From a bacterium (GTDB lineage Bacteria; JAGOBX01): a DNA stretch of 10,891 nucleotides. Positions 1 through 7,476 of this stretch are shown piece after piece. The translations under genes were made by a program, and so were the position numbers. Each line of letters starts with the position of its first letter. Position 1 is the first letter of the stretch. Below the pieces are notes generated by a model. That model saw nothing but the letters and a program-made list of their open reading frames with translations. It did not search any database and had not been told where the DNA came from. The stretch spans positions 1-10,891 of the forward strand of contig JAKPEO010000122.1 of the NCBI GenBank assembly GCA_029551925.1, given 5' to 3'.

Positions 1-390
1 ATATAATATCAAAATTTCATTTATAAATTCGTTAAGATATTTTTTATTTTGCTCTTTGCCTTTTTCTGTTAAATAATACCGCGTTGTTTTATTATTTTTA
101 CCTTGTAATTTTATTAACTTATTTTTTTTTAATTGACTGATGTATTTATTAGTCATAGACGGCGCAACATTAATATTTTTTGCTAATCTAAATTGACTAA
201 TGTTAGTATCATTCTCAATTTGTTTGAGAATGATAAATTTTCGCAATTCAGCGGTCGGCTCAAAAAATTTGATTTTTTTATCAATATCAATCAAAAACGA
301 ATTTGCTGAATAATTGATAAATTGCGAATAATATAGATTTTCTAAACTGTTAAATTTATTTAAAGAATCTAAGTTGTTTGATTCAAACAT
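1..390 (-). CDS. Winged helix-turn-helix transcriptional regulator (MarR-like), 3' end cut by window edge
   Basis: The frame opens with ATG at 390-388 and stays open for 130 codons to the window edge, so the C-terminus is missing. Residues about 44-60 (FEPTAELRKFIILKQIE) lead into a helix-turn-helix at about 63-90 (NISQFRLAKNINVAPSMTNK, then YISQLKKN). A basic wing follows at about 91-110 (KLIKLQGKNNKTTRYYLTEKG). This order of helices and wing is that of MarR-like winged-helix DNA-binding proteins, some of which sit beside exopolysaccharide or surface-glycan genes. It is on the same strand as fliQ-fliR-flhB but has its own promoter (539-566) and a long, hairpin-rich leader, so it is probably transcribed separately. 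No clear Shine-Dalgarno site precedes the ATG. Its target genes cannot be told from this window; the neighbouring gene beyond the left edge is a likely one. Confidence 0.75.
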   Translation of the reverse strand, partial: MFESNNLDSLNKFNSLENLYYSQFINYSANSFLIDIDKKIKFFEPTAELRKFIILKQIENDTNISQFRLAKNINVAPSMTNKYISQLKKNKLIKLQGKNNKTTRYYLTEKGKEQNKKYLNEFINEILILY

Positions 391-431
391 ATTATTTTAA
401 TTAATAGGATATTATTTTCCCGCGATGATTA

Positions 432-529
432 TAAATTATTATAATTTAATCGCCACTGGACATTGACTGTCCACGGCGCTTGCCGAATAGATAAATCGCC
501 GCAACAGATTTATCATTCACCAAGTGAAT
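432..529 (-). promoter_or_regulatory. Candidate structured leader RNA (four consecutive hairpins) upstream of the winged-helix regulator
   Basis: Four inverted repeats lie back to back in the non-coding gap. ATTCAC/GTGAAT (515-520/524-529) has a 3-base loop. GATAAATC/GATTTATC (490-497/507-514) has an 8-bp stem and a 9-base loop. TGGACA/TGTCCA (457-462/468-473) is extended by CGCC/GGCG (451-454/475-478). An AT-only arm pairs 432-439 with 441-448. A minus-strand promoter ends only about 10 bases before the first hairpin, so a transcript would carry all four before the regulator's ATG. It matches no riboswitch class I can name. It could be a leader that controls the regulator, a small RNA, or a set of operator palindromes. 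Confidence 0.45.
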
Positions 530-538
530 AATAAAAAT

Positions 539-566
539 AGGATATTTTTTTTAGGAAAATTGTCAA
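539..566 (-). promoter_or_regulatory. Sigma70-type promoter for the winged-helix regulator
   Basis: On the minus strand a consensus -35 box TTGACA (566-561) is followed after 16 bases by TATCCT (544-539). The spacer holds an A8 run. The -35 lies about 18 bases past the flhB stop codon. Transcription would start near 532 and give a leader of about 140 bases. Confidence 0.55.
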
Positions 567-583
567 GCGTTTTTTTATTTTTT

Positions 584-1768
584 TTATAAAGTTTTACCTT
601 TAAGTTTCCAAACATACGCAAGCACTTCCGCCACTGTTTTATAAAGTTCAACCGGTATTTCATCTCCGATTTCCACTTGGTCATAAAGCGTGCGGGCGAG
701 CGCTTTATTCACGACAATCGGCACATTATTTTGTTCGCCTAACTCTATAATTTTTAACGCTAAAAAGCCCATACCTTTTGCCACTACCGTAGGCGCAGTC
801 ATTTCATTTATATCATATTTAATTGCAACCGCATAATGCGTAGGGTTTCTTATAATCACATCCGCTTTTGGGACATCCTGCATCATTCTACGCCTTGCAG
901 CTTCGCGCTGCTTCTCGCGAATTTTAGATTTTATTTGCGGGTCTCCTTCCATTTGTTTGTATTCGTCCTTTACTTCTTGTTTAGTCATTTTCATTTTATC
1001 AATATATTGATGGCGCTGAAATTTATAATCAACAAACGCGAATATCAACAATAAAAGGGCGCTTTTCCAAATAACTTCAAATGTTAATTCGGCAATAAAT
1101 ACAATACTATTATAAGGTTCTATTTGCACTAATCCAATAAAATCATTAATTTTATCTTTAATCACAAAATACGCTACAAAGCCGACAATAATTATTTTTA
1201 CTACTGATTTTAAAAGATTAAACATTACTTCTTTTGAAAGTATGACTTTCTCTAAAAATTTTTTCGGATTAAATGAAATCTTTTTAATATCAAATTTTAA
1301 TTTTTCAGTTGAAAAAATAAAGCCAACTTGCATTAAACTTGTGGCGATTGCAACAATAAGCGCCGCAGCCATAATAGGTCCTGCAATTTTCAAAATAGCA
1401 ATAAAAGAATATTCAAAAATTTTATACACTTCTTTTTCGGACAGTTCTCTGATATTCAATTCATTCAGCATAAAGAAACGCATTACCTTCATACAGGAAT
1501 CATATATATAAGGACTCATAAAGTAAATCAAAGTAAAACAAATAATAATCATAACAGCAGCATCGAGTTCTTGACTGCGCGGCACATCACCTTTTTCACG
1601 CGCTTTTGATAGTTTGCGGGCAGTTGGCTCTTCTGTGCGTCCCTCATCTTCTGCTTTGCCAAACCAATTTAAATGGTAATTATCAGCAGAAATTTTATAT
1701 TTGTCAAACTCCGAAAATTTTTGATTATAATAATTTTCAAATAGTTCAAGCATATTTTTTTGCTGCAT
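584..1768 (-). CDS. flhB: FlhB, flagellar type III export apparatus substrate-specificity switch
   Basis: FlhB is the inner-membrane export-gate component that switches secretion from rod/hook to filament proteins after cleaving itself. The 394-residue product has the family's N-terminal EGRTEEPTARKLSKAREKGD motif (about residues 42-61), then four hydrophobic segments, then a highly charged linker (KQEVKDEYKQMEGDPQIKSK). The cleavage motif NPTHYAVA begins at N308, with the cut expected between N308 and P309. Compared with E. coli FlhB (382 residues, N269) it has an extra N-terminal stretch of roughly 37 residues containing NWFGKAED. Its ATG lies inside the 3' end of fliR (23-base overlap), implying translational coupling; a second ATG at codon 6 is also possible. 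It is the last flagellar gene here, and flhA does not follow. Confidence 0.96.
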   Translation of the reverse strand: MQQKNMLELFENYYNQKFSEFDKYKISADNYHLNWFGKAEDEGRTEEPTARKLSKAREKGDVPRSQELDAAVMIIICFTLIYFMSPYIYDSCMKVMRFFMLNELNIRELSEKEVYKIFEYSFIAILKIAGPIMAAALIVAIATSLMQVGFIFSTEKLKFDIKKISFNPKKFLEKVILSKEVMFNLLKSVVKIIIVGFVAYFVIKDKINDFIGLVQIEPYNSIVFIAELTFEVIWKSALLLLIFAFVDYKFQRHQYIDKMKMTKQEVKDEYKQMEGDPQIKSKIREKQREAARRRMMQDVPKADVIIRNPTHYAVAIKYDINEMTAPTVVAKGMGFLALKIIELGEQNNVPIVVNKALARTLYDQVEIGDEIPVELYKTVAEVLAYVWKLKGKTL

Positions 1769-2543
1769 TCAAAAAATGATTTATAAAATCCATCATATAC
1801 ATAAAAATATCTTTTGTAACATCCATTAGTAATGCTTGTAAAATCAAAAGCATAGTTAATCCTACAAAAATATTCAAAGGAAACCCGAGCATCAATAAAT
1901 TCATCTGCGGCGCAACTTTCGCTAATATTCCCATTATAACAGTCATTATAAAAATTATGCCGATTAACGGCACTGCGAACATAAAGCCCAAATAAAACAT
2001 TTTACTCATCGCTACTGTAAGCGCTTCGACTGTTAGATTAACTAATTCAAAATTATATAACGGAAAATACGAAAAACTTTTGACAATTGAATAACATAAA
2101 AAATGATGTCCTCCGATAATCAAAAAAATCATCAATCCAATTATCCCTTGAAATGTGCCCAATATTGCGATTTCAGTTTGTGATAATGGATCAAGCGTAT
2201 TAATCATACCAAATCCAATTTGCATTGTATAGTATTGCCCTGATACCTGAATAACTAAATAAAAAATCTGCGCAATTAACCCAATAATTACTCCGACAAT
2301 TATCTGATTAACCACATTAACTGCAAACGCAGTAGCATTTATATCAGGAGCGAGCGGAATAAAGGAATATACTATCGGATAAACAATAAGCGCCACAAAA
2401 AAAGCGAAACCGGCACGTATCTGAATTGGTATATCTATACTTGAAAAAAACGGCGCAACAAAAAAAAGCGAGGAAATCCTTATAAAAACCAAAAAAAAAA
2501 TTTTAAAATGATAAACAAAAAATTCAATTGCCGCTTTTTCCAT
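1746..2543 (-). CDS. fliR: FliR, flagellar type III export apparatus membrane protein
   Basis: FliR joins FliP and FliQ in the helical export-gate complex at the base of the flagellum. The 265-residue protein is almost entirely hydrophobic with about six membrane segments. It carries family-typical stretches such as FIRISSLFFVAPFFSS near residue 20-35, RAGFAFFVALIVYP near 43-56, and a long C-terminal segment ending in the FVGLTMLLILQALL region. Length fits the family (about 255-265). It begins 21 bases after the fliQ stop and its TGA lies inside flhB, so the three genes form one operon. No obvious Shine-Dalgarno precedes the ATG. A T10 run in the coding strand (2491-2500) is in frame here, encoding part of IFFLVF. 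Confidence 0.95.
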   Translation of the reverse strand: MEKAAIEFFVYHFKIFFLVFIRISSLFFVAPFFSSIDIPIQIRAGFAFFVALIVYPIVYSFIPLAPDINATAFAVNVVNQIIVGVIIGLIAQIFYLVIQVSGQYYTMQIGFGMINTLDPLSQTEIAILGTFQGIIGLMIFLIIGGHHFLCYSIVKSFSYFPLYNFELVNLTVEALTVAMSKMFYLGFMFAVPLIGIIFIMTVIMGILAKVAPQMNLLMLGFPLNIFVGLTMLLILQALLMDVTKDIFMYMMDFINHFLNAAKKYA

Positions 2544-2564
2544 AGTTTAAAATTAATTGTTTTT

Positions 2565-2834
2565 TTACCATATCATTTGCGGAATGAGTTCCCAAAGTTT
2601 TATAGTAAATTCCATTAATAAATGCATAATCCAAGTACCAAAAAATAAAATCGCAAAAAATATTGCAATAAGTTTAGGCACGAAAGTTAATGTCTGTTCT
2701 TGAATAGAAGTAGTAGTCTGTATAATACTAATAATCAAGCCCACTACCATACTAATACCGAGCATCGGCATCGAGGCATAAATCGTAACCATCAATGAAT
2801 TCTGCGCTATATTAATAATTAAATCTTCTGTCAT
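2565..2834 (-). CDS. fliQ: FliQ, flagellar type III export apparatus membrane protein
   Basis: FliQ is a small two-helix subunit of the FliP-FliQ-FliR export gate. The 89-residue product has the normal family length, two hydrophobic helices (about residues 13-38 and 51-75), and the conserved middle stretch SIIQTTTSIQEQTLTFVPK. It is the first gene of the fliQ-fliR-flhB set. The usual upstream neighbour fliP is absent; a divergent porin gene lies there instead, so fliP must be elsewhere in the genome. The start ATG has no good Shine-Dalgarno, but the N-terminus MTEDLIINIAQNSL fits the family well. Confidence 0.95.
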   Translation of the reverse strand: MTEDLIINIAQNSLMVTIYASMPMLGISMVVGLIISIIQTTTSIQEQTLTFVPKLIAIFFAILFFGTWIMHLLMEFTIKLWELIPQMIW

Positions 2835-2855
2835 ATATCATTTTTTTGTAAAAAT

Positions 2856-2861
2856 ATTATA
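2856..2861 (-). promoter_or_regulatory. Possible -10 box for the fliQ-fliR-flhB operon
   Basis: A perfect TATAAT on the minus strand lies about 22 bases before the fliQ ATG. No convincing -35 box is found at 16-18 bases upstream, and no sigma28 or sigma54 flagellar promoter pattern is visible. The gap between the divergent genes (2835-2999) is very AT-rich and includes an A11 run at 2906-2916. Confidence 0.3.
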
Positions 2862-2957
2862 CCCAAACATTTATACTTTTTATTATTATATTACTATCAT
2901 CCACCAAAAAAAAAAAGAATTATTTTAATATTTTTTATTTACTTTTTTTTATGAAAA

Positions 2958-2963
2958 TATAAT
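2958..2963 (+). promoter_or_regulatory. Possible -10 box for the porin gene
   Basis: A TATAAT lies 36 bases before the porin ATG. The best -35 candidate, TTTACT at 2938-2943, is only 14 bases away, so the assignment is weak in such AT-rich sequence. Confidence 0.3.
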
Positions 2964-2988
2964 ATTAATATATATAAATTTCTAATTT

Positions 2989-2993
2989 AAGGA
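2989..2993 (+). promoter_or_regulatory. Ribosome binding site of the porin gene
   Basis: AAGGA with a 6-base spacer precedes the ATG at 3000. It is the clearest Shine-Dalgarno in the window and fixes the start directly before a good signal peptide. Confidence 0.65.
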
Positions 2994-2999
2994 TTAATT

Positions 3000-4074
3000 A
3001 TGAAATTTTTTTTAATCACTCTATTGGTATGTTTACCAACTTTTATAAATGCTGCCAATATCTCAACAAAATTTGACGCAAGCATATATGGCTTTATAAA
3101 TGCAACCATTATTTACGGCGATAAAAATCCGGCGTGGCATACGCAATACCGCGCAAATCCAGATTACGGCAAATCTGATTTGAATTTTACAATGGAGACT
3201 TCGCGTATCGGCCTTATTTTAAAAGCGCCGGAAGAAAAAAAAAATCGCTGTGAAAGGAGTAATCGAAATAGATTTTGCCGGCGGCGATAATATCAGTAGC
3301 AGCAGTCAAGCAGGGCTTCAAATCAGACATGCATACATAGAAACATCAATAGATAAATATAATTTTATTGCGGGGCAAACTAATATGATAATCTCGCAAA
3401 CAGACCCGTTTATGCTTAACGGCGGCTATTTAGGGCACTGCGGCAATTTATTCGGTCGATTCCCGCAATTGCGATTTACCAGAAAATTTGACGCGTTCAA
3501 AATCGAAGCCGGATTATTAAAACAGACAACTGATTTGCGAAGCGATATCCCGCAAACGCATACAGGCAAATTCAGATATCAATTGCGGCTTTCAGCAGAA
3601 CCTGATATTTTTATTTTCAAAAAAACATTATTAGCAATCGGCGCAGATATCGGCGATTATTCAAGAGACATAAAAAAATCTAATGCCGTTGCCGCAGAAA
3701 TGATACTACCTTATAAAAATTTCAAAATTTCAACTGAATATTTTTTTGGCGAAAATACGCTTGACTTGCTTGGGTCTATAAGAGTTCTGCCGGCTAATCC
3801 GCCGATAAAAAGCCGCGGCGGTTATGCTAATATTTTTTATGCTATCAAACCAGAATTATTTTGCAATACCGGTATTGGCTATACAAAAAATAAAGGTGCT
3901 GCGCTGACTATAACAGATTATACTGATAATCGTCAGATGTATTTTAATACTGCGTATAAATTAACCTCCGCGTTATTATTAATCGGCGAAGTGTTCAATT
4001 CAGAATCAAAAATAAAAGCGGGATTAAAATGGAATTCCAATAGATATCAATTTTCTGTATTATATTTATTTTAA
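3000..4074 (+). pseudogene. DcaP-like outer-membrane porin, reading frame broken by one base in an A10 run
   Basis: Two overlapping frames make one protein. Frame one (3000-3290) starts with a signal peptide (MKFFLITLLVCLPTFINA, then AN) and reads YGFINATIIYGD and TSRIGLILKAPEEK. Frame two (open from about 3244 to the stop at 4072-4074) continues VKGVIEIDFAGGD, QIRHAYIE and FIAGQTN. Reading across with one A removed from the run at 3235-3244 gives a continuous product of about 357 residues that ends in LYLF; a terminal Phe is typical of beta-barrel proteins handled by the BAM machinery. The order TSRIG, KGVIEIDF, RHAYIE and AGQT resembles DcaP-type porins, which pass small solutes through the outer membrane. 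As written, translation stops after 96 residues with an unrelated tail. The cause may be true inactivation, reversible phase variation, transcriptional slippage, or a sequencing error. A hybrid sensor kinase follows 27 bases downstream, probably in the same transcript. Confidence 0.75.
3235..3244 (+). repeat. A10 homopolymer at the porin frameshift
   Basis: Ten consecutive A residues mark the exact place where the porin frame changes. Removing one A (or adding two) restores GAA GAA AAA AAA ATC GCT GTG and the downstream barrel frame. Confidence 0.85.
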
Positions 4075-4101
4075 AAAATTGGAGATTACAAAATAATAAT
4101 A

Positions 4102-6717
4102 ATGAAACTTGATATAATGACCATACACCATATTTTAGGGATTGTCAATATTTTGCAAGTCATTGTTTTTTTTATACAATATAAAATCAATAAAATTTAT
4201 AAAGGTATCGGTTGGTGGACTATTGCTTTTTTTATGCTTGCAGTTGCTTTTTTTATTGGATTATTAAGAACGCTGCCTGATTTTAAATCCATCGCTACTT
4301 TTTTTAGTAATTCGATTTATCTTTTTACCGCTATATCTATATATATCGGCGCTGCGCGTTTTTTTGATAAAAAAGAAAGCAAAGCCATTATTTATTCAAT
4401 TGCCATTTGTTTTTTGATTGCATATTTTTATTTGACTTTCATTATAGATATTTTTCAAATCCGCACTGTGATAATAAGTTTTACGCTTTCTATTTTTGCT
4501 TTTTTAAGCGCTAAAACTATTTTCGAAAATAAAACTAAAAATATCAAAATATCCGCTAATTTTATCTGCGCAGTTCTTATTTTGCATAGTTCTTTTTTCT
4601 TGTTTCGCGGCATATATGCGTTATTGGTAGAATTTCCAAATGATTATCTTAATTCTACTGTTATGTTAAGCGCGTTATATTTTCAATTGGTAATAGGACT
4701 GGCGCTTACTTTGGGATTTATAATTTTAATAAATCATCGGCTTAATTCTGAAATACGCGAAGCCAAAGAACACTTTGAATTAATTTTTAACACCGGATTA
4801 GATACTATTATGCTTTCCCGTAAAAGCGACGGCGCTATAATTTCTGTTAATGATCAATTTTCGGTAATCACTAATTATTCAAAAGACGAAGTTATAGGAA
4901 AATCTATAATATCGCTTGGTATTTGGAATAATCCGGAAGATAGAAAAAGATTAATTGACCAAATTGATAAAACCGGTTTCTGCCAAGATTTTGAAACTAA
5001 ATTAAGAAAAAAAGATGGGACAATATTCGACGCTTCAATATCTGCTAAATATATAACATTAAATAATGAAACTTATATTTTATCTGTTACAAGAGATATC
5101 AGCGAGCATAAACGGATACAAAAAGAACTTTCAAAAGCCAATATTGACTTACAGCAAGCCGCAGAAAATTCGCAGTCTTTAATGTTTGAAGCGCAAAAAG
5201 CAAATGCTTCAAAAAGCGAATTTCTGGCTAATATGAGCCACGAGATACGAACTCCGTTAAATTCGATAATCGGTTTTTCTGAACTTCTCAAAACTACTAA
5301 TTTAGATGAAACTCAAAAAAAATATTTTTCTAATATCAATAGTTCAGCGGAAATGTTGTTAAATATAATAAACGGTATCCTCGATTTTTCTAAAATAGAA
5401 GCCGGAAAAATAGAACTTGAAGAAATTAAAATTGATATTTACGAATTATTAGAAAAAACTACTGGGATCGTCCAAAATTTTGCCGAACAAAAAGGGCTTA
5501 CTCTTTTGCTAAATATAGAAAAAAATACACCGCGTTTTGCAATTTTTGATCCGATAAGATTACAGCAGATTATTCTTAATTTATTAAATAATGCTATCAA
5601 ATTTACAAGTTCTGGCGGTATCGTAGAAATAAATCTAAAATTCTCAGATACTAATTCGGAAATCAAATGCGGGCTCTTTACTTTTTCTGTTAAAGATACT
5701 GGTATTGGAATTAGTTTAGAACAACAAAAAAAATTATTTCAGCCATTTACACAAGCAGATACTTCAACTACCAGAAAATACGGCGGCACAGGGCTCGGGC
5801 TATCTATTTCCAATATGCTTGCGCAAAAAATGAATTCTAATATTAACATAAAAAGCGAATTAGGCAAAGGAGCCGAATTTTCTTTTTCCGTTTATACTAA
5901 TTATGAATACAGCGAAAAAGAAATACAAAAAGATGATAGAAGCGTCGGACAGGAAGTTTTATCAAATAGTAATAACAAAAACAAACCGGTTGTTCTAATT
6001 GTTGAGGATATTCCAGTTAATATGCTGCTCGTAAAAACATTTATTGAAAATATATCAAAAGACATAATTATAATCGAGGCATTTAACGGCGAAGAAGCGC
6101 TGCAAAAATATAAAGAATTTAACCCTGATATAATATTTCTGGATATTCAAATGCCAATAAAAAATGGATATGAAACTGCAATAGAAATACGCAAATTAGA
6201 GGAACTCTCAAAACCAGAGAAAAAAGTAATTATTATTGCGCTAACCGCCGCGGCGCTAAAAGAAGAAATAGAAAAATGCTATGCCTCTGGAATGGATGCA
6301 TTTTTAGCAAAACCTATAATTTTTGAAAAATTAAAAGAAATTTTAATAAAGTATTTAAAAGAAATTAACCAAAACAAATTGTCGTCTGATATTGAAAAAA
6401 ATGACCTTGTTAATAAATATCTCAAACAATTTGACCATAAAAACAATCCGAAATTAAAAGAAATATTTTTTAAAGTGATTAATGGATTACCTGATAAAAT
6501 AAAGGAATTAGATAAAGCAATAACAGATAAAAATATAGAAAAAGTTAAGTTTATTGTGCATTCAATTAAAGGAATTACCGCTAATTTTAATCTTATGGAT
6601 ATTGCTAATTTAGCGATTGAAATAGAAAAACTTGCCAAAACAGAAAAGATCGATTTCGAAAAAATCAAAACAGAATTTAATAAATTAAAGGATATTGTTT
6701 CAAAATTAAAAAGATAA
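4102..6717 (+). CDS. Membrane hybrid sensor histidine kinase (7TM-PAS-HisKA-HATPase-REC-HPt)
   Basis: This 871-residue protein carries nearly a full phosphorelay in one chain. Seven hydrophobic segments fall at about residues 9-27, 38-55, 64-86, 95-114, 120-139, 149-174 and 185-211. A PAS domain follows at about 222-340 and then a short coiled coil. The HisKA motif MSHEIRTPLNSIIGFSEL holds the phospho-acceptor H380. The HATPase domain shows the N box LLNNAIKFT (N497 region), DTGIGIS, LFQPFTQAD and GGTGLGLSIS. The receiver (about 632-750) has VEDIPVN, the phospho-acceptor D681 in LDIQMP, and K737 in LAKP. The C-terminal HPt has H820 in VHSIKG. Expected flow is H380 to D681 to H820 and then to a separate response regulator not seen here. 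The 7TM sensor matches no named class I recognise. The ATG at 4102 has a poorly spaced GGAG at 4081-4084. Position behind the porin suggests envelope or nutrient sensing, which is inference. Confidence 0.93.
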   Translation: MKLDIMTIHHILGIVNILQVIVFFIQYKINKIYKGIGWWTIAFFMLAVAFFIGLLRTLPDFKSIATFFSNSIYLFTAISIYIGAARFFDKKESKAIIYSIAICFLIAYFYLTFIIDIFQIRTVIISFTLSIFAFLSAKTIFENKTKNIKISANFICAVLILHSSFFLFRGIYALLVEFPNDYLNSTVMLSALYFQLVIGLALTLGFIILINHRLNSEIREAKEHFELIFNTGLDTIMLSRKSDGAIISVNDQFSVITNYSKDEVIGKSIISLGIWNNPEDRKRLIDQIDKTGFCQDFETKLRKKDGTIFDASISAKYITLNNETYILSVTRDISEHKRIQKELSKANIDLQQAAENSQSLMFEAQKANASKSEFLANMSHEIRTPLNSIIGFSELLKTTNLDETQKKYFSNINSSAEMLLNIINGILDFSKIEAGKIELEEIKIDIYELLEKTTGIVQNFAEQKGLTLLLNIEKNTPRFAIFDPIRLQQIILNLLNNAIKFTSSGGIVEINLKFSDTNSEIKCGLFTFSVKDTGIGISLEQQKKLFQPFTQADTSTTRKYGGTGLGLSISNMLAQKMNSNINIKSELGKGAEFSFSVYTNYEYSEKEIQKDDRSVGQEVLSNSNNKNKPVVLIVEDIPVNMLLVKTFIENISKDIIIIEAFNGEEALQKYKEFNPDIIFLDIQMPIKNGYETAIEIRKLEELSKPEKKVIIIALTAAALKEEIEKCYASGMDAFLAKPIIFEKLKEILIKYLKEINQNKLSSDIEKNDLVNKYLKQFDHKNNPKLKEIFFKVINGLPDKIKELDKAITDKNIEKVKFIVHSIKGITANFNLMDIANLAIEIEKLAKTEKIDFEKIKTEFNKLKDIVSKLKR

Positions 6718-6866
6718 AAAGTATATAATTCTCACTACACTTTAACAGTTTAAAAAAAAATCCAAAAGTTTTGCAGTAAAAAAAAATTAACGCAAAGCAA
6801 AACGCGCAAAAAGATACAGACAATAGAGCGCCAGAAACAAAAATAATTTTAATGATTAATTTTTTG
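6718..6866 (+). other. Gene-free spacer between the sensor kinase and ssrA
   Basis: This A-rich stretch has no open frame of useful length, no recognisable RNA and no convincing hairpin-plus-U terminator for the kinase. Only a weak long-loop pairing (GTTTTGC with GCAAAAC, around 6772-6805) was seen. Confidence 0.5.
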
Positions 6867-6897
6867 TTGACTTTTATGCTTTAAAATAGTATATAAT
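6867..6897 (+). promoter_or_regulatory. Promoter of ssrA
   Basis: TTGACT (6867-6872) is followed by TATAAT (6892-6897) at a 19-base spacing; an overlapping TATATA (6890-6895) gives 17 bases. Transcription would begin near 6904, leaving about 30 bases of 5' leader for RNase P to remove before the mature tmRNA end at 6934. Confidence 0.5.
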
Positions 6898-6933
6898 AAA
6901 TAGATGATTATATTTTTTACTTTTGTAAAAAGT

Positions 6934-7285
6934 GGGGGCGAATTTGGTTTCGACATTTTTTGGAGAATGCCAGATGCATGTCGAGGTGTTCGGTGGCCTC
7001 GTAAAAAACCGAATAAAAAACAAACGCTAACGAAAATTTAGCATTAGCTGCATAAGACAGCTACGCTTGCAGAAAGAGTTCCTGCCTCGTTCTGTATAGC
7101 GGAAAAATGCAGGATAACATAAAACAACTTCTGGTCGCAGTTGTTTTATGTGAAACTCAATCGACCTGGCAGTATCTTTGCCTGCCGTTAGGCGCAGGTA
7201 TTGCGAGATAAAATAACGGCTAAACATGTAGTATCTGTCATTTGATAATTAATGGACGAGGGTTCGACTCCCTCCGCCTCCACCA
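6934..7285 (+). ncRNA. ssrA: Transfer-messenger RNA (tmRNA)
   Basis: tmRNA rescues stalled ribosomes by acting first as an alanyl-tRNA and then as a short mRNA. The acceptor stem pairs GGGGGCG (6934-6940) with CGCCTCC (7275-7281), followed by A and an encoded CCA. The third pair is G-U, the identity element for alanyl-tRNA synthetase. The T arm reads GAGGG TTCGACT CCCTC. Four pseudoknots can be drawn. PK1 pairs 6982-6986 with 6997-7001 and 6989-6994 with 7008-7013. PK2 pairs 7070-7074 with 7090-7094 and 7080-7085 with 7109-7114. PK3 has a perfect 13-bp stem, 7117-7129 with 7139-7151, plus GGTCG with CGACC. PK4 pairs 7169-7174 with 7199-7204, 7181-7185 with 7194-7198, and CGTTA 7186-7190 with TAACG 7214-7218. 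The helix TAGCTG/CAGCTA holds the tag stop codon in its loop. It is an intact one-piece tmRNA. Confidence 0.98.
7026..7055 (+). other. tmRNA-encoded proteolysis tag ANENLALAA
   Basis: After PK1, the resume codon GCT (7026) opens nine codons for ANENLALAA followed by TAA (7053-7055). Ending in LAA fits recognition by ClpXP and related proteases. It is one codon shorter than the E. coli tag ANDENYALAA. Confidence 0.93.
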
Positions 7286-7322
7286 ATATATTTTCATTTT
7301 TGAGTTTGTTAGTGTCATACTT

Positions 7323-7338
7323 GCACAAATGCACAAAT
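7323..7338 (+). repeat. Tandem 8-base repeat (GCACAAAT twice)
   Basis: Two perfect copies of GCACAAAT stand side by side about 38 bases after ssrA. No further copies are seen nearby; no function is claimed. Confidence 0.6.
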
Positions 7339-7433
7339 GTTTTTATATTGTTTCCATTATAAATTATTAATAGGAAAATCAATTATCATTTAAACAAAAT
7401 ATACAACATTACAAATTTTTAGTCAATTCTTTT

Positions 7434-7457
7434 TTGCCTATTGCCGGCAATAGGCAA
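7434..7457. repeat. Perfect 24-base palindrome upstream of the glycan cassette promoter
   Basis: The half-site TTGCCTATTGCC is followed directly by its exact reverse complement, giving a fully symmetric 24-base site with no spacer. It ends 19 bases before the -35 box of the glycosyltransferase promoter. No T-run follows on either strand, so it is not a normal intrinsic terminator. It could be an operator for a dimeric regulator, a cruciform, or a small dispersed repeat. Confidence 0.6.
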
Positions 7458-7476
7458 GAAATAAAGAAAAATAATA

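Noticed and set aside
836-1511. Two plus-strand open frames opposite flhB
   Set aside because: They are antisense shadows of a confidently identified gene with no motif or ribosome binding site.
5073-6668. Three minus-strand open frames opposite the sensor kinase
   Set aside because: They mirror conserved kinase and receiver motifs in the sense frame and show no features of their own.
7169-7204. GC-rich hairpin in ssrA that looked like an inserted palindromic repeat
   Set aside because: Its stems and its loop pairing with 7214-7218 form the expected PK4, so it is native to the tmRNA.
7027-7227. Minus-strand open frame inside ssrA
   Set aside because: It lies wholly within the tmRNA body on the opposite strand and has no protein-like features.
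7323-7338. Tandem GCACAAAT as the start of a CRISPR or iteron array
   Set aside because: Only two adjacent 8-base units are present, with no spacers and no further copies.
7188-7382. Minus-strand open frame containing VEAEGVEPSS
   Set aside because: It is antisense to the tmRNA 3' end; the EGVEPSS string is the familiar artefact of translating the reverse complement of the T arm and acceptor stem.
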